Origin: Aquibacillus albus
Lineage (GTDB): Bacteria; Bacillota; Bacilli; Bacillales; Amphibacillaceae
Reading direction: 5' to 3'
Length of the DNA: 64,000 nt
Assembly: GCF_016908325.1 (NCBI RefSeq)
Contig: NZ_JAFBDR010000001.1
Coordinates: 186,001 to 250,000 of the forward strand
Part shown: positions 53,315 to 62,384 of the stretch, in pieces
Position numbering within the stretch: position 1 is the first letter of the stretch
Layout: the number at the start of each line of letters is the position of its first letter
Notes under the pieces: generated by a model
Databases searched by the model: none
What the model was told of the DNA's origin: nothing
The model's input: the letters and a program-made list of their open reading frames with translations, nothing else
Position numbers and translations under genes: made by a program

Positions 53315-54058
53315 ATGGATAATTATCAAGATAGGTTACAAAAGGTAATTGCACAAAGTGGAGTTGCTTCTAGAAGAAAAGCAGAGAAATTGATAGAGGA
53401 TGGTAAAGTAAAAGTCAATGGGAAAGTTGTCACTACATTAGGTACAAAGGTTTCTCCAGATGATGAAGTTGAGGTTGAAGGTATTCCATTGGAAAAGGAG
53501 CAGCCAGTTTATTATCTGTTGTACAAGCCCAGAGGCGTAATTTCCAGTGTCAAGGATGAAAAAGGGCGAAAAGTTGTAACAGAGTTACTTCCAGAGATAA
53601 AGGAGAGAATTTTTCCGGTAGGAAGGTTAGATTATGATACGTCCGGTATCCTTCTTTTAACAAATGATGGAGAATTTGCTAATTTATTAATGCATCCAAA
53701 ACATCAAATGAGCAAAGTTTATGTTGCGAAAATAAAAGGCATTCCTACGAAGGATCAGCTGCTTCAATTAAAGAAGGGGATTGTTGTTGATGGAGAAAAA
53801 TTAAAGGCAGAACATGTGAAGGTTTTGTCTACAGATAATCGGAAAAACACTGCGATTATTCAATTAATCCTGCATCAAGGAAAAAATAGGCAAATCCGGA
53901 GAATGATGGAGTACATCGAATTTCCTGTTGATAAATTAAAACGTGAGCAATTTGGTTTTTTAACCTTACAAGGACTTAACCCGGGTGAATATCGTGAGTT
54001 GACGCCAAAAGAAGTTAAGCAATTAATTGCGGAAGCCAAAAAAAATAGAAAAAAATAA
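53315..54058 (+). CDS. rluB: 23S rRNA pseudouridine synthase RluB
   Basis: RsuA-family enzyme; modifies a uridine of the 23S rRNA peptidyl-transferase region (U2605 type in E. coli). S4 RNA-binding domain (residues 5-65, LQKVIAQSGVASRRKAEKLI) and catalytic Asp in VGRLDYDTSGILLLTNDG, then KVYVAKIKG and HQGKNRQIRRM. 247 residues from the ATG 53315 (site GGTGATAG). Sits between spmB and resA as in B. subtilis. Confidence 0.94.
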   Translation: MDNYQDRLQKVIAQSGVASRRKAEKLIEDGKVKVNGKVVTTLGTKVSPDDEVEVEGIPLEKEQPVYYLLYKPRGVISSVKDEKGRKVVTELLPEIKERIFPVGRLDYDTSGILLLTNDGEFANLLMHPKHQMSKVYVAKIKGIPTKDQLLQLKKGIVVDGEKLKAEHVKVLSTDNRKNTAIIQLILHQGKNRQIRRMMEYIEFPVDKLKREQFGFLTLQGLNPGEYRELTPKEVKQLIAEAKKNRKK

Positions 54059-54138
54059 TCGGTTTAAAATTGTTAAATAATAGTCATAATTATCGCTTTA
54101 TTATAGTGTTAAAATGGGCAAAGAGGAGTGAGGGTCCA

Positions 54139-54711
54139 TTGGGTAAAATTGAAGAAGCTAGAGTACGCAAAAGTCAAAAGAAAAAAATTAGACTTCTCTT
54201 TCGTTCCATCCTTTTATTCATTATGTTTAGTGCATTAATTTTTGCTTTAGTATCTAATTTTAATAAAGATAAGGCAGTAATTGGTGTAAGTGATGTAGCA
54301 CCTAATTTTGTATTGCATCAAATGAATGGTAAGGAAGAAACTTTAGAATTATCAGGGCTAGAAGGAAAAGGAGTCATGCTTAATTTTTGGGCTACATATT
54401 GTAAGCCGTGTGAAGAGGAAATGCCTTATATGGAGTCGTTGTATCCCGAATATAGTGAAAAAGGTGTCGAGATTGTTGCAGTTAGTGTTGATGCAACAAA
54501 GCTAGTAATTGATAGATTTATTGATAAGTATGAATTATCTTTTCCAGTTCTACATGACAATAATGGACAAGTAATGGATGCATATAATATTGGACCATTG
54601 CCAACGACATTTTTTATTAATTCTGAAGGAAAAGTAGTCGAAAAAATTGAGGGAGCATTGACATTAAATCGGTTAGAATCATATTTGCAGCAGATCCAGC
54701 CAGATGAGTGA
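54139..54711 (+). CDS. resA: Thiol-disulfide oxidoreductase ResA
   Basis: Membrane-anchored, outward-facing thioredoxin-like protein that reduces apocytochrome c before heme attachment. Positively charged N-terminus, one membrane anchor (residues 19-39), active CxxC Cys88/Cys91 (CKPC, where B. subtilis has CEPC), the cis-Pro region PLPTTFFI. TTG at 54139 follows GAGGAGTGAGGG (190 residues). First gene of resABCDE. Confidence 0.93.
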   Translation: MGKIEEARVRKSQKKKIRLLFRSILLFIMFSALIFALVSNFNKDKAVIGVSDVAPNFVLHQMNGKEETLELSGLEGKGVMLNFWATYCKPCEEEMPYMESLYPEYSEKGVEIVAVSVDATKLVIDRFIDKYELSFPVLHDNNGQVMDAYNIGPLPTTFFINSEGKVVEKIEGALTLNRLESYLQQIQPDE

Positions 54712-54740
54712 CAAGGTGTACATAGTAGTGGGGGGTTTTT

Positions 54741-56381
54741 ATGAATAAAGTAACATGTGATGCTTGTGGTCACATTAATCCAGAGGGAACTGTTCTCTGC
54801 GCGTCATGCGGAAAGCCAATAGACAAAAACCAACATATTGACGGAAATGAAAATTCGAATTTACTGAACATGCGATATGATGGAACAGCCAGAAGGTCTC
54901 AAACTTACAACAAAACGATAGTAGATAAAGTTTGGAATTTTTTTTCCTCAGTAAAGGTTGGGGTAACGTTAATTGTTATTACTTTGGTTGCTTCTGCAGT
55001 TGGAACTATACTGCCTCAGGAAATGTATATTCCACCAAATGTACAACCTTCTGTTCATTATAAAGATCAGTACGGTCTAATAGGACAAATTTATTATCAA
55101 TTAGGCTTTCATAATTTGTATAGTTCGTGGTGGTACATGACTCTGCTTGCATTAATTGGTATCTCCATTGTTATTGCTAGTATTGATCGCGTAGTTCCAC
55201 TGTATCGTGCTTTAAAAAATCAACGGGCTAGAAGGCATGAATCATTTTTACAAAGACAACGATATTTCAGCAAAACGGAAGTTGTTACAGAAGAAGATAA
55301 AGCGAAGGTATTGGCTTCTCTTAAGAAGCTAAGGTATAACATTACAGAAGAAAATGGACACCTAATGGCTGAAAAGGGGCGCTTTTCTAGATGGGGTCCA
55401 TATGTTAATCATGTAGGTTTAATTATCTTTTTAATCGGAGCATTATTAAGATTTCTTCCATTTATGTATATTGATGATTTCGTATGGGTACGTGAAGGAG
55501 AAACAAAAGCAATTCCTCAAACAAATGGTGAATATTTCATTGAGAATAAGGATTTTATTTTAGAAACTTATGGTGACTCGGAAGAGGATCAACGATTTGC
55601 AGAAGCATTAGAAAGGCAAGGACCAGTTGCAAAGAACTTTCAAACGGACGCAATCATTTATAAAAATGACGGCGCAGAAGTGGTTGGTTCAGAACCTGAT
55701 TTAAAAGTATTAAAAGAAGGTAGCATTCAAGTGAATCACCCGATAAAGTTTGATGGATTTGCACTGTATCAATCGAGCTATCAATTAAACGAATTTGAAT
55801 CGATGTCTTTTAAAATACATGAAGTAAATGATGAGGAAGAATTAGCATTAGCAAGCTTTACTGTTGACTTGACTAATCCAGCATATGAATATGAACTTGA
55901 TAATGGATTTCGAGTAAAAATAGATCAATATTTTCCTGATTATTATTTAGATGATGGTGAGCCAAGATCTGAAACAAAATATCCTAGAAATCCAGCATTT
56001 GTGTTTTTTGTCTATCCACCTAATCAAGAAGAACCAGAAGTAAGCTTCGCAGGGATAGGAAGAAACATTGACGCAAGTGGGCAAAACCAGTATAAAATTG
56101 GTTTACAAGGGTTTGATGTTCGAGATGTAACCGGGTTGAGTGTGAGAAGAGATTATACACTACCAATCTTGGGCTTAGGCGGTATCATCTTTATGATCGG
56201 TGTTGTTCAAGGGATGTATTGGTATCATAGAAGAGTATGGATTCATCCTAAAGAAAACGGTTGGTGGATTGCAGCACATACAAATAAAAATTGGTTTGGA
56301 TTGAAGAAGGATATCGAAAAAGCGATCCAAAATACAAATATAACCATGGTGAAAGATCAGCAAGATAACAATGAAAAATAA
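54741..56381 (+). CDS. resB: Cytochrome c biogenesis protein ResB
   Basis: System II cytochrome c synthesis factor (Ccs1) which with ResC exports heme and attaches it to apocytochrome. A zinc-ribbon-like N-terminus (CDACGHINPEGTVLCASC, residues 4-21), then four membrane helices (about 75-95, 130-150, 215-235, 470-490) and a large outer domain. 546 residues. It is 29 bp after resA. Confidence 0.93.
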   Translation: MNKVTCDACGHINPEGTVLCASCGKPIDKNQHIDGNENSNLLNMRYDGTARRSQTYNKTIVDKVWNFFSSVKVGVTLIVITLVASAVGTILPQEMYIPPNVQPSVHYKDQYGLIGQIYYQLGFHNLYSSWWYMTLLALIGISIVIASIDRVVPLYRALKNQRARRHESFLQRQRYFSKTEVVTEEDKAKVLASLKKLRYNITEENGHLMAEKGRFSRWGPYVNHVGLIIFLIGALLRFLPFMYIDDFVWVREGETKAIPQTNGEYFIENKDFILETYGDSEEDQRFAEALERQGPVAKNFQTDAIIYKNDGAEVVGSEPDLKVLKEGSIQVNHPIKFDGFALYQSSYQLNEFESMSFKIHEVNDEEELALASFTVDLTNPAYEYELDNGFRVKIDQYFPDYYLDDGEPRSETKYPRNPAFVFFVYPPNQEEPEVSFAGIGRNIDASGQNQYKIGLQGFDVRDVTGLSVRRDYTLPILGLGGIIFMIGVVQGMYWYHRRVWIHPKENGWWIAAHTNKNWFGLKKDIEKAIQNTNITMVKDQQDNNEK

Positions 56382-56401
56382 TGTCCCTAGGAGGATGAAG
56401 G

Positions 56402-57592
56402 ATGGAAGATTTAATATCGCTAAGTAGTAATTTTTTATACTTAGCATTTATCATGTATCTGTTAGCTACTTTTTTCTTTGCAGCGACAATTCGAGATAAA
56501 CGTGGAGATAAAAAGAGTAAAACATTAAATGTAATTTCTATTTCTATTACTATCATTGGCTTTCTAGCACAAACAGGTTATTTTATAACACGTTGGATTG
56601 CTTCTGGACATGCACCTGTCAGTAATTTGTTCGAATTCACAACCTTTTTTGGGATGATGCTAGTATTTGCATTTATTATCATCTATTTTATTTACCGCTT
56701 AAATATTCTAGGACTTTTTACTCTACCAGTAGCTTTGTTAATCATTGCTTATGGTAGTATGTTTCCTAGAGAAATTTCACCACTAGTTCCTTCACTAAAG
56801 AGTCACTGGTTATATATTCACGTCACTACCGTATCTTTAGGTGAAGCAATTTTGGCAGTTAGTTTTGCAGCAGGTTTAATTTACTTAATTAAAGAAATTG
56901 ATCAAACAAAATCTAGTAAACGAACAACTTGGCTAGAAGTTATTATATATACTATTTTTTCTACAGTAGGATTCGTAATTGTTGTATCCGTTTATAATGC
57001 TATGGACTATTCAGCCACCTTTGAATTTACGTTTAACAATGAGGTAACAACCGTTGATTACCACTTACCTCCTATCGCAGGCCCAAATGACGGAACACTG
57101 CTTACTGAAGACAGAATGGACGAAATCTTTCAAGCACCAGCTTGGATGCAAGGAGTGAATGCTGCTCGTAAATTTAATACATTAATTTGGTCATTACTTG
57201 CTGGGTTAGTGATTTATGTTCTGGCGCGAATGATTTTGAGAAAAAGAATAGCAGCAGCAATTCAACCGTTATTAGATCGTACGAATTCAGACTTAATTGA
57301 TGAAATATCTTATCGTGCTGTAACTATAGGTTTTCCTGTGTTTACACTAGGTGGATTAATTTTTGCAATGATATGGGCTCAACAAGCATGGGATCGTTTT
57401 TGGGGATGGGATCCAAAAGAGGTTTGGGCACTTATTACATGGTTCTTTTATGCAGCCTTTTTACATTTAAGGCTCTCACGAGGATGGCATGGTGAAAAAT
57501 CAGCATGGCTGGCGGTTATTGGTTTTGTTATCATTATGTTTAATTTAATAGCTGTTAACTTAATTATTGCTGGACTTCATTCTTATGCATAA
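56402..57592 (+). CDS. resC: Cytochrome c biogenesis protein ResC
   Basis: CcsA/ResC heme-handling membrane protein, about eight helices. The tryptophan-rich WWD-type motif is seen in [18 protein letters not shown] (about residues 335-352), flanked by conserved His in [11 protein letters not shown] and [12 protein letters not shown]. 396 residues. Site AGGAGGATGAAGG upstream; 20 bp after resB. Confidence 0.94.
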   Translation: MEDLISLSSNFLYLAFIMYLLATFFFAATIRDKRGDKKSKTLNVISISITIIGFLAQTGYFITRWIASGHAPVSNLFEFTTFFGMMLVFAFIIIYFIYRLNILGLFTLPVALLIIAYGSMFPREISPLVPSLKSHWLYIHVTTVSLGEAILAVSFAAGLIYLIKEIDQTKSSKRTTWLEVIIYTIFSTVGFVIVVSVYNAMDYSATFEFTFNNEVTTVDYHLPPIAGPNDGTLLTEDRMDEIFQAPAWMQGVNAARKFNTLIWSLLAGLVIYVLARMILRKRIAAAIQPLLDRTNSDLIDEISYRAVTIGFPVFTLGGLIFAMIWAQQAWDRFWGWDPKEVWALITWFFYAAFLHLRLSRGWHGEKSAWLAVIGFVIIMFNLIAVNLIIAGLHSYA

Positions 57593-57614
57593 TTTTTAAA
57601 GGGGTGATAGTGAT

Positions 57615-58331
57615 TTGGAACAAAAGGCTAGGATTTTAGTTGTTGATGATGAAGAACGTATCAGGCGTCTAATTCGCATGTACTTAGAGAGAGAGGATTA
57701 CGAAATTGATGAAGCAGAAGATGGAGATACTGCTCTTAAAATGGCTCTTGAAAACCACTATGAATGTATATTATTAGATATTATGATGCCTGGAAAAGAT
57801 GGTGTTGAGGTTTGTAAGGAAATAAGGGAGAAAAAAACAACACCTGTCATCATGCTGACTGCAAAAGGCGAAGAGTCGAATCGTGTTCAAGGTTTTGAAG
57901 TAGGTACAGATGATTATATTGTCAAACCGTTTAGTCCTCGAGAAGTTGTATTGAGAGTTAAGGCTTTACTTAGAAGGTCAGGTACCTCCAATTTTGCTGG
58001 TAAAGAAAATTCAACGAAGGACATGTTGGAGTTCCCACACCTGATTATTGATAATGATGCCCATCGTGTATTAGCAGATGGGATAGAGGTTGGTTTGACA
58101 CCAAAGGAATATGAATTACTTCATTTTCTTGCAAAATCTCCAGACAAGGTTTTTGATCGAGAACAGTTGTTAAAAGAGGTTTGGAAATATGAATTTTTCG
58201 GTGATCTTAGAACAGTCGATACACATGTAAAGCGATTAAGAGAAAAATTAAATAAAGTTTCTAAAAATGCTGCAAAAATGGTTGTTACGGTTTGGGGTGT
58301 AGGCTACAAATTTGAAGTAGCGAATGACTAA
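57615..58331 (+). CDS. resD: Response regulator ResD
   Basis: OmpR-type regulator of aerobic/anaerobic respiration. Receiver domain with acidic pair Asp11/Asp12, phosphorylated Asp55 (LLLDIMMPG) and Lys104 (IVKPFSP); C-terminal winged helix (LTPKEYELLHFL; RTVDTHVKRLREKL). 238 residues. TTG start behind GGGGTGATAG. The stop codon shares its last base with the resE start. Likely targets here include the qox and res genes, by analogy only. Confidence 0.95.
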   Translation: MEQKARILVVDDEERIRRLIRMYLEREDYEIDEAEDGDTALKMALENHYECILLDIMMPGKDGVEVCKEIREKKTTPVIMLTAKGEESNRVQGFEVGTDDYIVKPFSPREVVLRVKALLRRSGTSNFAGKENSTKDMLEFPHLIIDNDAHRVLADGIEVGLTPKEYELLHFLAKSPDKVFDREQLLKEVWKYEFFGDLRTVDTHVKRLREKLNKVSKNAAKMVVTVWGVGYKFEVAND

Positions 58332-60091
58332 TGATTTTAAGAAGTGTCGTAGGAAAGTTGTGGTTAACGTTTTTATTACTCGTTTCTTTCGTACTAGCTA
58401 TCTTAACTTTTTTACTGCTTCAATTCTTTGAAAATTTTCATATTATGGAAGCAGAGGAAGACTTAATGCAAACTGCAACGAAAGTTTCGGTAATGGTAGA
58501 ACAGTATGATGATGTAGAGTTAATTATAGAAACTGCAAATAGAGTGAAGGATCCCTCCAGTCGAGTTGTTATCTTATATGATAATTTTGATTTTTGGATA
58601 TCTGAGAGTAGTGATTCACAACTTCCTGAAGTGTCAGAGGAATGGTTATTAACGGAGAATGATTTGTCTCAAGTAATCAACTGGAAGCTAGAAGTAAAAC
58701 AGGAAAAAGCTTTACCAAATAGCAATGATCAAGTAATGATTGTTGGAACTGCAATTCCTGAAAAAAATGGTGCAGTATTTGTGTATCAATCTTTGAACAT
58801 TGTAAAGGAAACCTCAAAACAAACAACTAAGATTGTGCTGCTTAGTGCTGGAGTTGCAATTGTTTTAACAACGGTATTTGCATTTTTCTTATCAACAAGA
58901 ATTACTTCACCACTTATTAAAATGCGTGAGGGAGCATTTGAGCTTGCAAAAGGTGAGTTTAATACAAAAGTACCAATATTGACTCATGATGAAATTGGCG
59001 AATTGGCGATGGCATTTAACCGAATGGGAAGGCAATTAAAGTACAATATTAATGCTCTTAGACAGGAAAAAGAACAACTTTATAGTATATTAAGCTCAAT
59101 GGCTGATGGGGTTCTCACGCTAAATCGTAAATCAGAAGTTGTTGTCTCGAATCCACCCGCTAAGAAATTTTTAGAAGATTGGAATTATGAAAATAATCTT
59201 TCTAAAAATATTTTACCTGATGAACTCAAAGAATTATTAACAGAGGTTATTGATAAGGAAAAAGAAACCTCCAGAGAAGTGTTTATTCAAGGACGTAATT
59301 GGGTAATTATTATGACACCATTGTACGATCAGGATTATGTTCGTGGTGTTGTAGCAGTGCTTAGAGATATGACAGAAGATAGAAAGTTAGATCAACTTAG
59401 AGAAGACTTTATAGCCAACGTTTCTCATGAGTTAAGAACACCTATATCGATGTTACAAGGCTATAGCGAAGCAATTGTAGATGATATTGCAGAAAGTACA
59501 GAAGAAAAAAATGAGCTCGCGAAAATTATACATGAGGAATCGCTAAGGATTGGTCGACTAGTTAATGAGCTCCTTGATTTAGCCCGAATGAAGGCTGGCC
59601 AGATTTCATTAAACCTTGAAAAAGTCCAGGTAAATATGTTTATTAACCGAATTGTTCGAAAATTTCAAGGGTTGGCAGAGGAGAAAAATATTATGCTAGT
59701 TCACTATGTTGATAGTAATGTTGACATTCTCCGAATAGATGCTGATCGTATTGAACAAGTTTTAATTAACCTAATTGATAATGCTATCAATCATACTAGT
59801 CATGACGGTAAAGTAATAGTCAATACTCATGATAAAGATCAATTTATTGAATTTGAAATAAAAGACAATGGGTTAGGTATTCCGCAAGAGGATTTACCCT
59901 TTGTTTTTGAACGTTTTTATAAAGCAGATAAATCCAGAAAAAGAACAGAAGGAAAAGCAGGTACAGGATTAGGACTAGCAATTGCTAAAAATATAGTTGA
60001 AGCACACCAAGGAACGATTACAGTTCAAAGTAAGCAAGGAGACGGAACGACGTTTATCTTTCGAATTCCAAAAAATATCGAAATAACTTAA
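58331..60091 (+). CDS. resE: Sensor histidine kinase ResE
   Basis: Membrane histidine kinase for ResD. Two membrane helices (about 12-32 and 168-190) enclose an outer sensor domain; HAMP (190-242), PAS (about 250-350), HisKA with phosphorylated His366 (NVSHELRTPIS) and the HATPase with N box (IDNAINHT), G1 (DNGLGI), F box and G2 (GTGLGLAIAK). 586 residues. Starts within the resD stop codon (TAATG). Confidence 0.95.
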   Translation: MILRSVVGKLWLTFLLLVSFVLAILTFLLLQFFENFHIMEAEEDLMQTATKVSVMVEQYDDVELIIETANRVKDPSSRVVILYDNFDFWISESSDSQLPEVSEEWLLTENDLSQVINWKLEVKQEKALPNSNDQVMIVGTAIPEKNGAVFVYQSLNIVKETSKQTTKIVLLSAGVAIVLTTVFAFFLSTRITSPLIKMREGAFELAKGEFNTKVPILTHDEIGELAMAFNRMGRQLKYNINALRQEKEQLYSILSSMADGVLTLNRKSEVVVSNPPAKKFLEDWNYENNLSKNILPDELKELLTEVIDKEKETSREVFIQGRNWVIIMTPLYDQDYVRGVVAVLRDMTEDRKLDQLREDFIANVSHELRTPISMLQGYSEAIVDDIAESTEEKNELAKIIHEESLRIGRLVNELLDLARMKAGQISLNLEKVQVNMFINRIVRKFQGLAEEKNIMLVHYVDSNVDILRIDADRIEQVLINLIDNAINHTSHDGKVIVNTHDKDQFIEFEIKDNGLGIPQEDLPFVFERFYKADKSRKRTEGKAGTGLGLAIAKNIVEAHQGTITVQSKQGDGTTFIFRIPKNIEIT

Positions 60092-60185
60092 AAAATGTTG
60101 AATCATCTTGTTCCTTATGAAACAAACCAGTATAGTATTACTGGGGAAGATTGTCATGGTGAAATCAGTTTTTAACAATTAAATA

Positions 60186-60342
60186 AACAGGTTGTTGGTG
60201 CTTAATGCTTAAAAGGGAATCTGGTCAAAAGCCAGAACTGTCCTCGCAACTGTAGGTGCGTACGAAATGAGATAACCACTGTATTGTAAGTATGGGAAGG
60301 ACTCAAAGTAGGATGAGGCACAAGTCAGTAGACCTACCAATT
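60186..60342 (+). promoter_or_regulatory. Cobalamin (AdoCbl) riboswitch
   Basis: All core pieces are in order: GGTGCTTAAT, AAAAGGGAATCTGGT with the hairpin CTGGTCAAAAGCCAG, the B12-box region ACTGTCCTCGCAACTGTA, GGGAAGG, and the closing GCACAAGTCAGTAGACCTACC. The match to the B12 element is convincing by eye. A terminator at 60430 provides the switch for the two genes downstream. Confidence 0.95.
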
Positions 60343-60429
60343 TCCTATATTTCAAAGCTTCGAGGATAGAGCTTTTGGGATAGTCAGATTATGAAGGTAG
60401 ATTATTGCCTTTTTCTAATGTGCTGTCTT

Positions 60430-60460
60430 AAAACTTATCCGGTCAGGATAAGTTTTTTTA
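60430..60460 (+). terminator. Riboswitch expression-platform terminator
   Basis: Arms AAACTTATCC and GGATAAGTTT around GGTCA, then T5. It lies between the aptamer and the first gene, so it can stop transcription when cobalamin is bound. Confidence 0.9.
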
Positions 60461-60523
60461 ATACTTATGAAAAATATCATCATCAGAATAGAAAAGTAAA
60501 TATAAATTTGGAGGTTTTTTTAA

Positions 60524-60937
60524 ATGAAAAAATGCTGGTTACGTAGTATATCTTTTATTTTATTACTAGGTTTTATTATTGGATGTTCACAACAGGACTC
60601 AACGCCGATTGACGAGGACCAGACAGAGCAAGCGGCACAAACAGAAAATGAAGAAGAGGTTGTTATCATTATATCTCAAGACCATGGTGCTGAAGTTATT
60701 GCAGAGAAGGAGATATCGATTGAAGAAGGTGCAATTTTAATGGATGTCATGAAAGAAAATTTTGAAATTGAAGAGGCTGATGGATTTATTACATCGATTG
60801 AAGGTGTAAGTCAGGATGCTGACGCTGGAAAGTACTGGCTATATGAAATAAATGGTGAAATGGCATCAGTAGGTGCTAATGAGCTTGAACTAGGGGCAGA
60901 GGATACGGTTACCTTTGATTTAAGTTCAATGGAATGA
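60524..60937 (+). CDS. DUF4430 (transcobalamin-like) lipoprotein
   Basis: Secreted lipoprotein, lipobox FIIGC with Cys21, an acidic Gln/Glu linker (22-45), then a DUF4430 domain (46-137; ILMDVMKENFEIEE, GKYWLYEINGE, DTVTFDLS). This domain is related to the C-terminal domain of animal cobalamin carriers. Under the B12 riboswitch and overlapping an ECF S-component gene, it probably captures corrinoids at the cell surface. Substrate is inferred from the riboswitch. Confidence 0.85.
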   Translation: MKKCWLRSISFILLLGFIIGCSQQDSTPIDEDQTEQAAQTENEEEVVIIISQDHGAEVIAEKEISIEEGAILMDVMKENFEIEEADGFITSIEGVSQDADAGKYWLYEINGEMASVGANELELGAEDTVTFDLSSME

Positions 60938-61464
60938 TAGGAATGAACACATATAGACTTACATTACTAGCAATTCTTGCTTCCTTAGCAGTTATCGGTA
61001 GAATAGCCTTTAGCCAAATACCTAACGTACAACCCGTCACATCTATCATTATAATTTGTGGTTTTTTCCTAGGTCCTTTATCAGCTGTTCTATTAGCTGT
61101 ACTTACAACTTATTTATCGAATCTTTTGTTAGGTATGGGGTTTTGGACGATATGGCAAATTATAGCTTGGACATTTATTGGCTTAATCAGTGGAGTGCTC
61201 GGTTTAGTTCAAAATAAGTACTCTTTTTACCTGTTGGTTATGTTCTCGGTAATAAGTGGGTACTTATATGGGTTTGTCGTATCTTTAGCAACATTTATAG
61301 TAAGTGGAAAGTTTATACCTTACTATTTAGCTGGGCTACCGTATGATACTTATCATGCAATCGGAAATTGTTTATTTATGATAATACTATTTCCAGTGTT
61401 ATCAATTATCTTTGAAAGATATAAGAAGAAATGGTTGAATACGAAATTACCAACACCTAAATGA
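60934..61464 (+). CDS. ECF transporter S component, probably for cobalamin or precursor
   Basis: A 176-residue membrane protein with about six helices. The N-terminal block NTYRLTLLAILASLAVIGRIAFS and helix-1 AILASLAVIGR pattern (AxxxA-like) fit ECF substrate-binding subunits; FFLGPLSAVLLAVLTTYLSNLLLGMG is also typical. It would use the shared EcfAA'T module encoded elsewhere. ATGA overlap with the DUF4430 gene; a second start at 60943 is possible. CbrT-type cobalamin uptake is inferred from the riboswitch. Confidence 0.82.
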   Translation: MIGMNTYRLTLLAILASLAVIGRIAFSQIPNVQPVTSIIIICGFFLGPLSAVLLAVLTTYLSNLLLGMGFWTIWQIIAWTFIGLISGVLGLVQNKYSFYLLVMFSVISGYLYGFVVSLATFIVSGKFIPYYLAGLPYDTYHAIGNCLFMIILFPVLSIIFERYKKKWLNTKLPTPK

Positions 61465-61555
61465 TAAGTACTTCGATACCGTGGAGAAATTGTAAAAATA
61501 CATTGGAAATCACAACTAAAATAGCAAGTGAAAAAACAAATAAATTAGGTATACG

Positions 61556-61591
61556 AAACGCATGGATTATAAAAAAATCCATGCGTTTTTA
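61556..61591 (+). terminator. Terminator of the cobalamin operon
   Basis: Arms AAACGCATGGATT and AATCCATGCGTTT with an A-rich loop, then T run. Between it and the sigX promoter I see only AT-rich sequence with a small hairpin ACAATTAC / GTAATTGT at 61649-61669. Confidence 0.93.
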
Positions 61592-61783
61592 GCTAGAGAA
61601 CTAATGATTATAAGAAAAACTATCTTGCACTGTAGTTATTATCCTTATACAATTACTAAAGGTAATTGTAATTAGTTGGTATTTTTTTATTCAAATGTAG
61701 ATACATTTATTTGTTTCAATTAATATATAAGGGGGTGGATTTTTTAGCAGAGTTTAAAAAGTTGTAATGGAATGTGATGCATG

Positions 61784-61810
61784 TGTAACTTTTATTTATA
61801 CATATTCGAC
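61784..61810 (+). promoter_or_regulatory. Autoregulatory sigma-X promoter
   Basis: TGTAAC (61784-61789), 17 bp, CGAC (61807-61810): the sigma-X consensus. It lies 28 bp before the sigX start codon. Confidence 0.82.
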
Positions 61811-61838
61811 AAATATAAATGAACGGGGGGTCTTGCTC

Positions 61839-62384
61839 ATGAGGGCCGCTTTTGATGACCTTTATGACCGTTATCATAAAGACTTGTTTCAATTTATTTT
61901 TTATATGGTTAAAGATAGGCAACAGGCAGAAGATATTGTACAAGAGGTTTATATTAAAGTTTTGAATTCCTACCACACGTTTAAAGGTGAAAGCTCTGAG
62001 AAAACATGGCTTTTCTCCATAGCTAGACACGTTACCATTGACTTTTTCAGAAAACAACAGAGGAAACGAAAGAAAATAATGGATTTTTTTGATTGGGGAG
62101 AAAAGGGCCATCTTATTAAAGATGAGCACGCAACGCCAGATGAAATTGCTGTAATGAACGAAGAAATTCGACATATTTATCATTGTTTAGATAAGTGTAC
62201 AATTGACCAGAAAAGTGTTGTTATCTTAAGGTATATTCAATCATTCTCTATTCAAGAAACAGCGGAAACTTTAGGATGGACAGTTAGTAAAGTTAAAACA
62301 ACACAGCATCGAGCAATGAAAACATTAAGAAAGTTATTAAATGAAGGTGACAGAGGGGAGGAAACGAAAATTGAGTCCCAATAA
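61839..62384 (+). CDS. sigX: ECF sigma factor SigX
   Basis: Extracytoplasmic-function sigma factor of 181 residues governing cell-envelope charge and stress genes in Bacillus. Region 2 (YDRYHKDLFQFIFYMVKD, QAEDIVQEVYIKVLNSYHTF, EKTWLFSIARH) and region 4 (VVILRYIQSFSIQETAETL, VKTTQHRAMKTLRK) match B. subtilis SigX closely. The ATG 61839 follows GGGGGG; the longer frame from 61767 starts upstream of the sigma-X promoter and is ruled out. Overlaps rsiX by 14 bp. Confidence 0.95.
   Translation: MRAAFDDLYDRYHKDLFQFIFYMVKDRQQAEDIVQEVYIKVLNSYHTFKGESSEKTWLFSIARHVTIDFFRKQQRKRKKIMDFFDWGEKGHLIKDEHATPDEIAVMNEEIRHIYHCLDKCTIDQKSVVILRYIQSFSIQETAETLGWTVSKVKTTQHRAMKTLRKLLNEGDRGEETKIESQ

Noticed and set aside
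61767-61838. 24-codon N-terminal extension of SigX
   Set aside because: The ATG at 61767 lies upstream of the sigma-X promoter elements, so it would not be in the transcript from that promoter, and family members start at the later ATG.
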